This document shows positions 1-7,882 of a DNA stretch of 8,466 nucleotides, piece by piece (the stretch's first letter is position 1; the number at the start of each line of letters is the position of its first letter). This stretch comes from Flavobacteriaceae bacterium UBA5950 (GTDB lineage Bacteria > Bacteroidota > Bacteroidia > Flavobacteriales > Flavobacteriaceae), in assembly GCA_002430545.1 (NCBI GenBank), contig DJCM01000009.1, positions 1 to 8,466 of the forward strand, written 5' to 3'. The notes beneath the pieces were generated by a model. That model made no database searches. It was not told the DNA's origin and worked only from the letters and a program-made list of their open reading frames with translations. The translations under genes and the position numbers were made by a program.

Positions 1-58
1 AGTGACTATTACTAACGAAGAAGACTTTAAGGAATTAAAAGATTATTGCGATTATTAA
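1..58 (+). CDS. C-terminal end of an unidentified protein (partial)
   Basis: The reading frame is open from the first base and ends at TAA 56-58. It reads VTITNEEDFKELKDYCDY, only 18 residues. The composition (acidic, an NEEDF motif, a Cys near the end) resembles the tails of Bacteroidota secreted or lipoprotein hypotheticals that end in a 'TVTxxxEEDxxxLxxxC' segment. That resemblance is from memory and is weak. The stop lies 16 bases from the stop of the convergent porP/sprF-like gene, so nothing else fits between them. The 5' part is outside the window, so function cannot be assigned. The alternative is a chance open frame; the good fit of the stop to the neighbour's end makes a real gene somewhat more likely. 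Confidence 0.5.
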   Translation, partial: VTITNEEDFKELKDYCDY

Positions 59-74
59 TCTTTAAAACTTTGAA

Positions 75-1115
75 TTACAACATCCCGCGCACAGGGTGGT
101 ATCTGAATTTTTCTGATGAAAGATCAAATCCTAAGGTAAATTGATGGCTATTGAATGGCGCAATTTGAACATCTTCAAAGCTATGTGTGTATGTATAGAA
201 AAATGAAACCCCTTTAAATCGAAGCCCTGTCAATAGAGTCAATTGTTTATGATCTTGATTAATGTTATATCCACCAAAAAGTTTTGCATTTGGTTGAGTG
301 CCAAAGCGATATGACGCCCCAAATGAGAGGTTTAAATTGTTGAGATAGTAGTGTGATTTTAAATTAATATCATAGGATGGAAGGTCTGCATACTCCACAA
401 ACTGAATCATTGTGGAGGGTTCAATAAAAGTGTTGTCGTTGATTTCAAAAAAATGTCCTGCGTTTGCAATCCACTTTTTGCCCTTGTCTAAGCTGATGTT
501 GTCAGAAATGTTCTGTCCTTTAAAGATGAGGTTTCTAAGGGTCAGATGGCTGTAAAATTGGTAGCGAATATAGGTCAGCCCCAAGTCCATGTGCAGCCCA
601 TTGGATTTGACTTTACTGCCCTGCACAAGTGGATCTGACAGGTCGGGGGCAAATTGTGTTTGGTCATGGGTATTGTTCATCACTCCAGCCGAAAGACCAA
701 ATGAAAGTTGATGAATATTGCTGTTTCCAAGAATAAGGTTGATGTGATGCGCATAGGTTATAGAGGCGCCAACTTGTTTGTGAAATCCATTTCTGTCGTT
801 ATAAAAAACAGTGCCTATTCCAGATTTTAAAGCGATGCGAGCATGTGCATTGATTGTTTGTAAGCTTGGTGCGTTTGACACCCCTTGCCACTGCGAACGA
901 TGGGTCATTCGCACTTTGATACCCTCGAGCTGGGCACCTGCCACAGCTGGGTGAACCAAAAAATAATTATCGGTCAGATAATCCGAATACACAGGAAGCT
1001 GCAACTGGCAGTGTATGAACTGTGCTTGTCCTAACACAAACAATATGAGCCACTTAGCATAATTATTATTTAGTGATATGAATGTAAATTTTTTCACTAT
1101 AATTGAATTGTGCAA
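75..1115 (-). CDS. PorP/SprF family type IX secretion system membrane protein
   Basis: Predicted outer-membrane beta-barrel of the PorP/SprF family. Members work with the T9SS in export or surface attachment of large cargo with type B sorting domains, as SprF does for SprB in gliding flavobacteria. Seen: a hydrophobic signal segment (about residues 22-36, LILFVLGQAQFI), then the family's N-terminal signature form, LPVYSDYLTDNYFLVHPAVAG (consensus 'xQYxxnxxxxNPAxAG'). Alternating amphipathic strands rich in Tyr, Phe and Asn follow to the C-terminus, as in small barrels. The length of about 340 residues is usual for the family. The longest frame opens at TTG 1113-1115; there is no ATG before residue 69. 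I prefer GTG 1095-1097, which gives MKKFTFIS and a normal positively charged n-region (340 residues). The gene is divergent from the giant T9SS protein and their 5' ends overlap, which supports a partner role. Which cargo it serves is inference. Confidence 0.9.
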   Translation of the reverse strand: MHNSIIVKKFTFISLNNNYAKWLILFVLGQAQFIHCQLQLPVYSDYLTDNYFLVHPAVAGAQLEGIKVRMTHRSQWQGVSNAPSLQTINAHARIALKSGIGTVFYNDRNGFHKQVGASITYAHHINLILGNSNIHQLSFGLSAGVMNNTHDQTQFAPDLSDPLVQGSKVKSNGLHMDLGLTYIRYQFYSHLTLRNLIFKGQNISDNISLDKGKKWIANAGHFFEINDNTFIEPSTMIQFVEYADLPSYDINLKSHYYLNNLNLSFGASYRFGTQPNAKLFGGYNINQDHKQLTLLTGLRFKGVSFFYTYTHSFEDVQIAPFNSHQFTLGFDLSSEKFRYHPVRGML

Positions 1116-1140
1116 ATAAAAGATAATTATTTAAATCAAA
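1085..1140. promoter_or_regulatory. possible overlapping divergent promoters
   Basis: Both divergent genes must start transcription in this AT-rich stretch or inside each other's coding sequence. On the minus strand, TTTATTTG (1120-1113) matches the Bacteroidota -7 element TAnnTTTG at all but one position, and TTTG (1140-1137) lies 16 bases upstream. This would place the transcript start roughly 10 bases before GTG 1097. On the plus strand, TAAATTTT (1085-1092) and TATAATTG (1098-1105) each match with one change but lack a clear -33 TTTG. All are weak matches in AT-rich DNA, so the assignment is tentative. Confidence 0.25.
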
Positions 1141-4100
1141 CACCAATCCTATACTTAGTGTTGATTGGGGTGTTGTTTCCGTTTTTTTCATACGCTCAGC
1201 TGAGCAAGCAACATTATATTCCACCTGTGCCAGAATTAATTTTTGATTCTGCTCATATATATATCTCCACTCCTCACGAAAATGTACAGTTTACGATAAA
1301 ACCCATTGGTAAGCCCTCAAGCAGTTGGATAGTAGGAACCTTATCCAATACAAACTCCTTCAAAATAGAAGTAGCAATAAGTGAGATTGGTGCAAAGTCT
1401 TGGGAATTTGATCCAGACCACGTTTTTGCTAACAAAGGTTTTGAGGTGTTTGCCAACAGAGAAGTTTATGTGTCCCTCCGTTTACGAGCAAACAATCATG
1501 CGTGCTCACTTGTGAGTAAAGGAGTCGATGGACTTGGAAAGAGCTTTCGAGTGGGAGGAATGGAACGGCAAGGGGAGGAGGATTATTCTTTCTTTTCGCT
1601 AATGGCAACTAAAAACAATACCATTGTTAATCTTAGTTTCGATCCCGCACTGAGAACCTTTATTTCCCAAAATGAACTGCCGCAAACCATCGTATTAGAT
1701 AAGAATGAAACATTCATTGCTGTGTTTAATGGCATACATAACGACTTGTTTATCGGCACTCATATCGAGTCGCAAAACAATGGTATTGTTGTGAATTCAG
1801 GCTCTATTCTGGGTAGTTTTAGCAATGAGATTATTGATTCCCCCGATTTCTTTGAAGGACCAGATTATGGTTATCTCAATGGACAAGGAGAAAAAGATCT
1901 TGGTTATCTCAATGGAAGCGATATGGGGATCGATCAAATGATCAGCTTAAACCCTAGTGTTGATGCAACTGAATACTTGCTTATTAAGGGGGATAGTTTC
2001 AACAGTATCGAAAATGCACTTATCATCGCCAATGAAGATAATACACTTGTCTATCTAAACGACAACAACACCCCCATAACTCTTAATGCAGGTGAACATG
2101 TCTTTGTTGAGGGAACTGAGTTTACAAACAACTCCAGCACTGTTATCGATTATCTACATATTCAATCGAATAAAAATATTTATGTTTTTCAGGGAACTGG
2201 AAAAGAAGGGACTGCTGAGCGGAATTCGGGAGGTGTAAGTGTCCATTATTATGGCGCCAATCAAGGGATGTTTTTTGTACCTCCTCTCAGCTGTACAAGT
2301 GTTGGTGATGTGGAAAGCATTGGACGAATCAACGAAGTGGATAATAACTCAAGTTTTAGTGGTTCTTTGTTTGTCCTTAGTTCCTATGGATCTTCAGTGA
2401 AAGTAAATGAAGAGAATATTTTATCTCTCAATAATGTTGTTTTCGAGCCCGGCCCTATCCAAACTTCTACTGCTGACTACCAAATTCACAGAATTGATGA
2501 CCTCGTTGGTGATGTGTCTATTGTTGGATCAGAAGAACTTTATGTGTCTTATTACAATTTCAACAACACAGCAACTTCTGGTGCGTTCTATTCTGGGTTT
2601 AATCTTGAACCAAAAATTTATCCTAACTTAAATTTGAACACTTTGGGCAACTGTGTTGATTATTCTGGACAAAGCAATGTTGTCTTACAGCTTCCCAATG
2701 CTGAAAATTACGACTCCCTAAAATGGCAAAAACAAAAAGCTGACGGGTCGTGGGAGAACATCTTTACTGGATCATCCGACAGTTCTGAATATACCCCTGA
2801 CTCATTTGGATCCTATCGCCTCGAGGTGGTGATTGACTGTTTGTCTCCCAACAGTATTGTGTACTCCTCTACTATCAATGTCAGCATTTGTCCCAATGAT
2901 TCGGATAAAGATGGGGTGGTTGATAACATTGACCTAGACAATGATAATGATGGGATTTATGATAAAATAGAGTCTTTGGGGGATTATGAAATTGATCTTA
3001 CCACAAGCCCTCCTGAACTTGTGGTTGACAACCCTCTTCCCTACAGCACCCCTGTTTTGTCTCAGGTACTGTCGGTTGGTAATGGAACCTTTACTCCCTT
3101 CAATGATGGGCGGTTTACATCCTTCCTTCCTCCAAAACAATCTAGTAATGATGCGATTCGTTTTGAACTAAAACCTGTTGTTCCAAAATCTCTTGACTTT
3201 TCATTTGGGTTTTCTAATAATCAACCCTTACCTGATGAAGAAAACACCTATTATACTATTGAAAGTATAGACCCCTCTGAAAGCATCACATTGTTTGATG
3301 GGTCAGCAGGTACAATTGAAATACTTATCGATGATAACTATGTGAGTGGTTTTACACAATACAATAGCTCCAAAATCACATTTCGGTTTAGCAGTACAGC
3401 TGTTGGAACTACAGCAGGTTTTAGGTTTTTTGCGTCCCATTCATCTGGTTTGATATTTACTCATCATAATGACTCAAATGCTGATTCTGTTTTCGAAGGG
3501 CATATTAAGATTGTAGATCTAGATTCATTTTCAGACGGTGATAATCTTGCTGATGCTTTTGACATTGACAGTGATGGGGATGGTTGTTTTGATGTGATTG
3601 AAGCTGGGTTTTTAGACCCTGACAAAGATGGAAGACTTCAACAAGCACCCCTGACCATCGACGAAAATACTATAGATGATAATGGTTTGGTGATTGGGCA
3701 CAATTACGATTCTTTGCCAAAGGACTTTGACAATAATGCTATTTATGATTTTCAAGAGCTTGGTGACCCTGCAGAAATTTCTCCCAATGGAAATCCTGTT
3801 TCAGTGCAAGTTTGTGAAGGTGAAGCTGCTACTTTCTCTGTCGATACTCCCACAACCGATGCTGTTTTTCAGTGGGTCATTGGTGGTGCGCCTATTGTTG
3901 ACAATTCGACCTTTAGTGGCACAAATACCAATTCTCTCACTGTCAATACAGATTATGGGCTGAATGGTGCAGAAGTACAAGTCCTTATCTCCAGACCAAC
4001 ATATGCCTGCCCTGTTGAGTCGATTGGGGGAGTAATCCTGACTGTCAGCCAAATTCCTGATGCACCAACGCTCGAACCCATTTACACCTACTGTAATAGT

Positions 4101-7100
4101 GATGTCCCAACCATCGAAGATTTGAAAAATGATATTGGAGGGTCTGTTGGCGTCTTTCTATCTTCTACTGGTGGGAGTGCTTTGGGCGATGATACACTAT
4201 TGGTTCATGACCAAACTTATTATGTAGAGGCTTATTCATCTGTTGGTTGTGTGAGTTTAACACGTGCTGAAACAGATGCATTTATAAGCAATCCCGAGCT
4301 GTTGAGTTCTGAAACAGAAATATGTGAGGGAGAGAGTGTAACCTTGACTGTCAATGGTGTGCCACAAACGGCACAAGATTTTGCCATTGCGAATCCTGAT
4401 TTTGAACGTTTTTTACAATCCGAATCCTCATCCTATTTCTTAAAAAGAGAATCCATGGCTTGGACTGAAGCCTACAGCCTTATACAATCCTTAGGTGCAG
4501 GTGCGTCGATGTATGTGATCAACTCCAAAGAAGAGGAGGGTGCTGTTTATGATGCCCTTAATTCGCTTGGCGTTACTGGGACACCTGGAATACATTTTTG
4601 GCTGGGCTTGCGTCAATTATCTTCTTTAAACCCAAATAATGAGATCGATGAAGGGTGGCAATGGCTTGATGGAAGAATACTCACCGACGAACTTGCCAAT
4701 TGGACTTCGGATGAGCCAAATGACTGTTGTAATACCAATGAAGAGGATGGAGAAGAAGACTATGGCCAATTCGATTTTAATACGATAAAAACTTGGAATG
4801 ACATGACAGATAACTCCCAAGGTAATGGAGATTCTTGGCCTGTATTTGAGTTTACTGGTACCACAGATGTGGTTTGGGGAAAAATAAACCCCTCAACAGG
4901 GGCTGATATTGTTTTTGATGGGGTTGAAACAAGCTCTATCACTGAGTCCCCTCCTGAAACAACAACCTATTTTTATGAAGTCACAACCAATGGCGTGACT
5001 TGCAGAGTCGAAACGACTATCGTTGTCAACCCATTGCCTGTTATACTACCAGCCAATGATATGGTACTTTGTGACAATGACCTTGATGGGGATGCATTTA
5101 ATAGGCGAGTCAATGACTTTGATCTGCAAGCGCAAGAGCTATCGATACTCAATGGAGACTCGTTTCTTGAAGTTTTATTTTTTATAAATGAAACAGACAC
5201 TAGTGCCATTGACAAGTCTGTATTGTTTGGCAACTCATCAAACCCTCAAAAATTGTATTATCGACTAAAAAATAAAACCACTGGGTGCGAGTCCAATCAA
5301 ACTGATTCCTTCATGCTGCGAGTTCAACCAGTCCCCCCCAACATCGAAATTGAACCTCATTATGAATGTGATGACCAAGCCAGCGGCAGCGACATAGACA
5401 ACATAACCACCTTCGATCTTCAACTAAACGATTCGCGAATACAAGCACTGCTTGGAGGTACTGCTGGTCAGTATAGCATTAGTTATCACACAACACTTTC
5501 TGATGCAGAAGACCCATCAACAGCAGGCATAACATCCTATACAATGACTGCCGCTGATAACAGAAAAAAAACAATCTATATTCGTGTTATAGACAATTTG
5601 ACTTCCCTGTCTTGTTTCACGACAACCAATCTTTTTGACTTGGTGTTGACCCCTTTGCCAGTCATTGATCAGCCTGTGATTACTTTCGAGCAATGTGACG
5701 AAACTGATGGTAATTGGGATGGAATAGTACTGACCAATCTGCGCAGTTTTGAAAACCTCATCTCCACAAACTCTTCAAACGAGGAGTTTACCTATTACAC
5801 CTCTTCAACCAGATCGCCTGGAAGCAAAATCAATGAACCAGCATCCTATTATAACATTGATATCAATGGCAACCCAATCCCTAAAGATGTTGTTTATGTG
5901 CAAATCAATAACATTTTACCAAGCGATGTCTTTGCCCCAAATGGGAGCTGTGCTCGTGATGCTGAAATTCGTATCAACATGGCTGTAAGTCAAATCAAGG
6001 ATAGCTTTATAATCGATTTTGATGCTTGTGAAATTCCTCCCTCAACCACACAAGATGGTCGAACGCTTTTCCCACCAACCATATTCGATACACTCACAAC
6101 AGCGCTTCTCAATGAACACCCTTTGTTTCGCATGACTGGGGTGGTGATTCAGTACTATCCCACATTAGAATATGCTGCCCTGAAAAGAAATGAAATAGAC
6201 CAAAATACTGATTATGAAAACCCTAACCCTGTCCCAAATGGAGCAAACTGGGTTGACGAAATTTGGGCAAATGTAGAAGTGGTTGGGTTAAATACCATCA
6301 CATGTATTGGCTTGAAAAAGGTTGCCAACCTACATATCGAAAGGCTACCAACTGCTCATACTGTTGCTCCTTTTCGCGCATGCGATGACGATGACGATGG
6401 CTTGTTTGTTTTCGATACGACTAGGGCTTATCAAGAACTCACCAAAGGACAGACCAATATTCAGGTTTCTTATTTTGACACAAACTATAATTTGCTCTTT
6501 ACTGGTGCCTTTCCAAATTCTTATCAATCTGGTAGTCAAAAAATAATTGCTCGGGTAGAAAATGACCCCTCAATCAACACTCCTTCCTGCTATGAAGAAA
6601 CAGAAATTGAATTTATTGTCGATGACACCCCCAATTTCAACCCCATCCCCATACAAGAGTTGTGTGATGATTCTGATGGTGTGATTGATGGTATGGCAAC
6701 TTTTGATACACAATTCATAGAGAAAGATATTTTAAATGGGCAAACAGATGTTGCTGTTTATTATTTTGACTATCAAGGTAATGCCTTGACCTCTCCTCTT
6801 CCGCCGCTTTTCAATACCCCATCGACCTATATTCGTGTGGAGCTTGTCAACACCATCAACACAAGTTGTATTAGTGTGGGGTTTGTCGACTTTAATGTTC
6901 TTGAAAACCCTTCTTTTGATCTAGATCAAGAGGGAGGAGTCCTTTGCTTGGATGAAACTGTTTTGGACCTCGAAATCAAAAACCCTTCTGACAACTACAG
7001 TTATGTGTGGGAATACATAGATGAAAACAATGCCATCACAAGGGTGAGCACTTCATCTGAAATCACAATCGATGTTGGTGGTACCTATACTGTTACAGCA

Positions 7101-7649
7101 ACAACGTTAGGGGATATTGGTTGCTCAACAACAAAATCGATTGAAGTGATCACCTCTGAGTTTGCAAAATTCGACATAAATGATGTTATTATCAGTGGCT
7201 TTTCTAGTCAAGAAAACACTGTGGAAATCATAATCGACAATCTTGGGGTCGGCGACTATGAATACGCTCTTGATGATAGCAGTTTTCAAGACGACCCTTA
7301 TTTTGAACAAGTAAGACCTGGAATGCGAACAGTTAAGGTTCGTGACAAAAACGGTTGTGGAGTATCATCTGCTCAAGTTGGAGTGGTTGGTTATTATAAA
7401 TATTTCTCTCCCAACAACGATGGCATAAATGATACTTGGCAAATTTTGGGGTTGAAAACAACCTTTAATAGCAACTCCCTTGTATATATCTATGATCGCT
7501 ATGGTCGGTTTTTGTACCAGCTTTCGAATGCCGATGATTTTTGGGATGGAACCTATCAAGGGCAGCCCTTGCCAGCAGATGATTATTGGTTTCGATTGGA
7601 GCTTGAAGATGGGCGTATATACAGCGGACACTTTAGTTTGATGAGATAA
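1110..7649 (+). CDS. giant multidomain T9SS type B (CHU_C) cargo protein with C-type-lectin-like domain
   Basis: Predicted secreted, surface-attached adhesin-like protein of 2179 residues, exported by the T9SS. Order by residue: signal peptide 1-29 (LVLIGVLFPFFSYA, then Q); IgGFc-binding-protein-like N-terminal region about 38-500 (MFFVPPLSC at 387-395); Ig-like with C515, C577 and C594; Asp-rich thrombospondin-3-type repeats 596-622 and again 808-885, separated by a beta-rich module of about 180 residues; Ig-like from C902; Ig-like C995-C1047; a split Ig-like (C1072 to C1298) hosting a lectin-like domain about 1105-1250; six repeats starting at C1321, C1420, C1529, C1640, C1758 and C1852; Ig-like C1946-C2005; a SprB-repeat-like segment ending near C2083; type B sorting domain about 2096-2179 (FSPNNDGINDTW, YDRYGRFLYQL, ending GHFSLMR). 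The start is GTG 1110, because an in-frame TGA lies at 1104-1106 and the signal peptide follows at once. Ligand and role are unknown; binding to glycans or surfaces is inferred. Confidence 0.93.
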   Translation: MQIKDNYLNQTPILYLVLIGVLFPFFSYAQLSKQHYIPPVPELIFDSAHIYISTPHENVQFTIKPIGKPSSSWIVGTLSNTNSFKIEVAISEIGAKSWEFDPDHVFANKGFEVFANREVYVSLRLRANNHACSLVSKGVDGLGKSFRVGGMERQGEEDYSFFSLMATKNNTIVNLSFDPALRTFISQNELPQTIVLDKNETFIAVFNGIHNDLFIGTHIESQNNGIVVNSGSILGSFSNEIIDSPDFFEGPDYGYLNGQGEKDLGYLNGSDMGIDQMISLNPSVDATEYLLIKGDSFNSIENALIIANEDNTLVYLNDNNTPITLNAGEHVFVEGTEFTNNSSTVIDYLHIQSNKNIYVFQGTGKEGTAERNSGGVSVHYYGANQGMFFVPPLSCTSVGDVESIGRINEVDNNSSFSGSLFVLSSYGSSVKVNEENILSLNNVVFEPGPIQTSTADYQIHRIDDLVGDVSIVGSEELYVSYYNFNNTATSGAFYSGFNLEPKIYPNLNLNTLGNCVDYSGQSNVVLQLPNAENYDSLKWQKQKADGSWENIFTGSSDSSEYTPDSFGSYRLEVVIDCLSPNSIVYSSTINVSICPNDSDKDGVVDNIDLDNDNDGIYDKIESLGDYEIDLTTSPPELVVDNPLPYSTPVLSQVLSVGNGTFTPFNDGRFTSFLPPKQSSNDAIRFELKPVVPKSLDFSFGFSNNQPLPDEENTYYTIESIDPSESITLFDGSAGTIEILIDDNYVSGFTQYNSSKITFRFSSTAVGTTAGFRFFASHSSGLIFTHHNDSNADSVFEGHIKIVDLDSFSDGDNLADAFDIDSDGDGCFDVIEAGFLDPDKDGRLQQAPLTIDENTIDDNGLVIGHNYDSLPKDFDNNAIYDFQELGDPAEISPNGNPVSVQVCEGEAATFSVDTPTTDAVFQWVIGGAPIVDNSTFSGTNTNSLTVNTDYGLNGAEVQVLISRPTYACPVESIGGVILTVSQIPDAPTLEPIYTYCNSDVPTIEDLKNDIGGSVGVFLSSTGGSALGDDTLLVHDQTYYVEAYSSVGCVSLTRAETDAFISNPELLSSETEICEGESVTLTVNGVPQTAQDFAIANPDFERFLQSESSSYFLKRESMAWTEAYSLIQSLGAGASMYVINSKEEEGAVYDALNSLGVTGTPGIHFWLGLRQLSSLNPNNEIDEGWQWLDGRILTDELANWTSDEPNDCCNTNEEDGEEDYGQFDFNTIKTWNDMTDNSQGNGDSWPVFEFTGTTDVVWGKINPSTGADIVFDGVETSSITESPPETTTYFYEVTTNGVTCRVETTIVVNPLPVILPANDMVLCDNDLDGDAFNRRVNDFDLQAQELSILNGDSFLEVLFFINETDTSAIDKSVLFGNSSNPQKLYYRLKNKTTGCESNQTDSFMLRVQPVPPNIEIEPHYECDDQASGSDIDNITTFDLQLNDSRIQALLGGTAGQYSISYHTTLSDAEDPSTAGITSYTMTAADNRKKTIYIRVIDNLTSLSCFTTTNLFDLVLTPLPVIDQPVITFEQCDETDGNWDGIVLTNLRSFENLISTNSSNEEFTYYTSSTRSPGSKINEPASYYNIDINGNPIPKDVVYVQINNILPSDVFAPNGSCARDAEIRINMAVSQIKDSFIIDFDACEIPPSTTQDGRTLFPPTIFDTLTTALLNEHPLFRMTGVVIQYYPTLEYAALKRNEIDQNTDYENPNPVPNGANWVDEIWANVEVVGLNTITCIGLKKVANLHIERLPTAHTVAPFRACDDDDDGLFVFDTTRAYQELTKGQTNIQVSYFDTNYNLLFTGAFPNSYQSGSQKIIARVENDPSINTPSCYEETEIEFIVDDTPNFNPIPIQELCDDSDGVIDGMATFDTQFIEKDILNGQTDVAVYYFDYQGNALTSPLPPLFNTPSTYIRVELVNTINTSCISVGFVDFNVLENPSFDLDQEGGVLCLDETVLDLEIKNPSDNYSYVWEYIDENNAITRVSTSSEITIDVGGTYTVTATTLGDIGCSTTKSIEVITSEFAKFDINDVIISGFSSQENTVEIIIDNLGVGDYEYALDDSSFQDDPYFEQVRPGMRTVKVRDKNGCGVSSAQVGVVGYYKYFSPNNDGINDTWQILGLKTTFNSNSLVYIYDRYGRFLYQLSNADDFWDGTYQGQPLPADDYWFRLELEDGRIYSGHFSLMR
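1863..1916 (+). repeat. 33-bp tandem duplication inside the giant gene
   Basis: TGGTTATCTCAATGGA occurs at 1868-1883 and again at 1901-1916, exactly 33 bases (11 codons) apart. Similarity extends a few bases upstream (AGAT then TATGG versus CTTGG). The protein therefore carries GYLNG twice, separated by QGEKDL. The in-frame unit implies a past slippage or tandem duplication within the IgGFc-like head. Confidence 0.7.
4422..4859 (+). other. C-type-lectin-like domain inserted in an Ig-like module
   Basis: Residues about 1105-1250 of the giant protein have the lectin-fold landmarks in order: SYFLKRESMAWTEA (1108-1121, the opening strand and helix), a second helix with SKEEEGAVYDAL, WLGL (1164-1167), a GWQWLDG strand, EPN (1202-1204), WND (1229-1231), and the closing WPVFEF (1243-1248), which sits where classical lectins have 'YICE'. 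EPN plus WND is the calcium and mannose-type ligand signature in classical C-type lectins. The structural cysteines of the classical domain are absent; the only Cys pair is C-C right after EPN-D. The flanks read as the two halves of one Ig-like module: ICEGESVTLTV before, and TTYFYEVTTNGVTCRVE after. Confidence 0.8.
5070..6944 (+). repeat. six protein repeats of about 94-118 residues
   Basis: Six consecutive modules each open with a Cys followed by acidic residues and then a short Phe-Asp motif: CDNDLDGD (C1321), CDDQASGSD (C1420), CDETDGNWDG (C1529), CEIPPSTTQDG (C1640), CDDDDDG (C1758) and CDDSDG (C1852). A middle strand of the form 'v.YY.' and a late strand with a second Cys ('yiRV....t..C', partly degenerate) follow. 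Spacings are 99, 109, 111, 118, 94 and 94 residues, the last measured to the next Ig-like module. The DNA copies are too diverged to be recent duplications. The acidic loops could bind calcium, which is inference; I know no named function for this module. Confidence 0.75.
7395..7649 (+). other. type B (gliding-motility-associated) T9SS sorting domain
   Basis: The last 84 or so residues match the CHU_C / TIGR04131 pattern. It opens with YKYFSPNNDGINDTWQI (from residue 2098), continues with VYIYDRYGRFLYQL, then FWDGTYQGQPLPADDYWFRL, and closes with GHFSLMR at the stop codon. This domain directs passage through the T9SS outer-membrane translocon and, for type B cargo, typically depends on a PorP/SprF-type partner such as the divergent neighbour. 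Confidence 0.93.
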
Positions 7650-7663
7650 AATCGATATCTTTA
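7632..7663 (+). promoter_or_regulatory. possible promoter of the zinc-ribbon/methyltransferase pair
   Basis: TATCTTTA at 7656-7663 matches the Bacteroidota -7 element TAnnTTTG except for the last base. A TTTA (7632-7635) lies 20 bases upstream and a TTTG (7637-7640) 15 bases upstream as imperfect -33 candidates, both inside the end of the giant gene. Transcription would begin near 7670, giving a very short leader before ATG 7678. No terminator is visible between 7650 and 7677, so read-through from the giant gene is also possible. Confidence 0.4.
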
Positions 7664-7677
7664 CAAAAACTAATATT

Positions 7678-7869
7678 ATGGCAACTTACACTTGTAGTCA
7701 ATGCGATATGGCAGTGAATGCCAGTTGTGCAAAATGTGACTCCCCACTCGAAAACAGAAGCATCACCACAGATGATGGTGCCGAAGTACAAGTTTCTCAA
7801 TGCCCAAGCTGCGAAGGGATGATCAAGTCTCCTTTGTGTTGTGGTGAGGACATGAGCTGTACAGTTTAA
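7678..7869 (+). CDS. small nine-cysteine zinc-ribbon-like protein
   Basis: A 63-residue protein with no signal peptide or membrane segment, so probably cytoplasmic. Nine cysteines form C6-x2-C9, C17-x2-C20 and C42-x2-C45, then C54-C55 and C61. The pairs could bind two metal ions: one ribbon from C6/C9 with C17/C20, and one from C42/C45 with C54 or C55 and C61. The end (LCCGEDMSC) recalls the 'CCGExM' turn of desulforedoxin-type rubredoxin folds, so iron is an alternative to zinc. The start ATG 7678 is the only sensible one and lies 28 bases after the giant gene's stop. The broken methyltransferase begins 13 bases downstream, so the two were probably one operon. No function can be named; the Cys pattern is seen, metal binding is inferred. 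Confidence 0.8.
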   Translation: MATYTCSQCDMAVNASCAKCDSPLENRSITTDDGAEVQVSQCPSCEGMIKSPLCCGEDMSCTV

Positions 7870-7882
7870 CATTTCTTACACC

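Noticed and set aside
996..1060. Lipoprotein signal (lipobox) in the PorP/SprF-like protein at FIHC
   Set aside because: His at the position before Cys and Phe at the -3 position do not fit a lipobox, and PorP/SprF proteins of this size are beta-barrels with a normal signal peptide.
4973..5233. 86-codon minus-strand open frame inside the giant gene
   Set aside because: It is Ser/Thr-rich and low in complexity, antisense to well-supported Ig-like and repeat modules of the giant protein. The same applies to the other short frames inside 1110-7649.
5333..5339. C7 tract in the giant gene as a phase-variation site
   Set aside because: Seven cytosines encode an ordinary Val-Pro-Pro linker between repeats and the frame is intact. 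The tract is short for slippage-driven switching and stands alone.
7650..7677. Terminator after the giant gene
   Set aside because: The 28-base gap has only a short ATCGAT/GATATC self-complementary stretch, no GC-rich stem and no U-run; a promoter match fits better.
7633..7872. 79-codon minus-strand open frame over the zinc-ribbon gene
   Set aside because: It overlaps almost exactly with the plus-strand ORF whose CxxC pattern is convincing; no promoter, domain or neighbour supports it.
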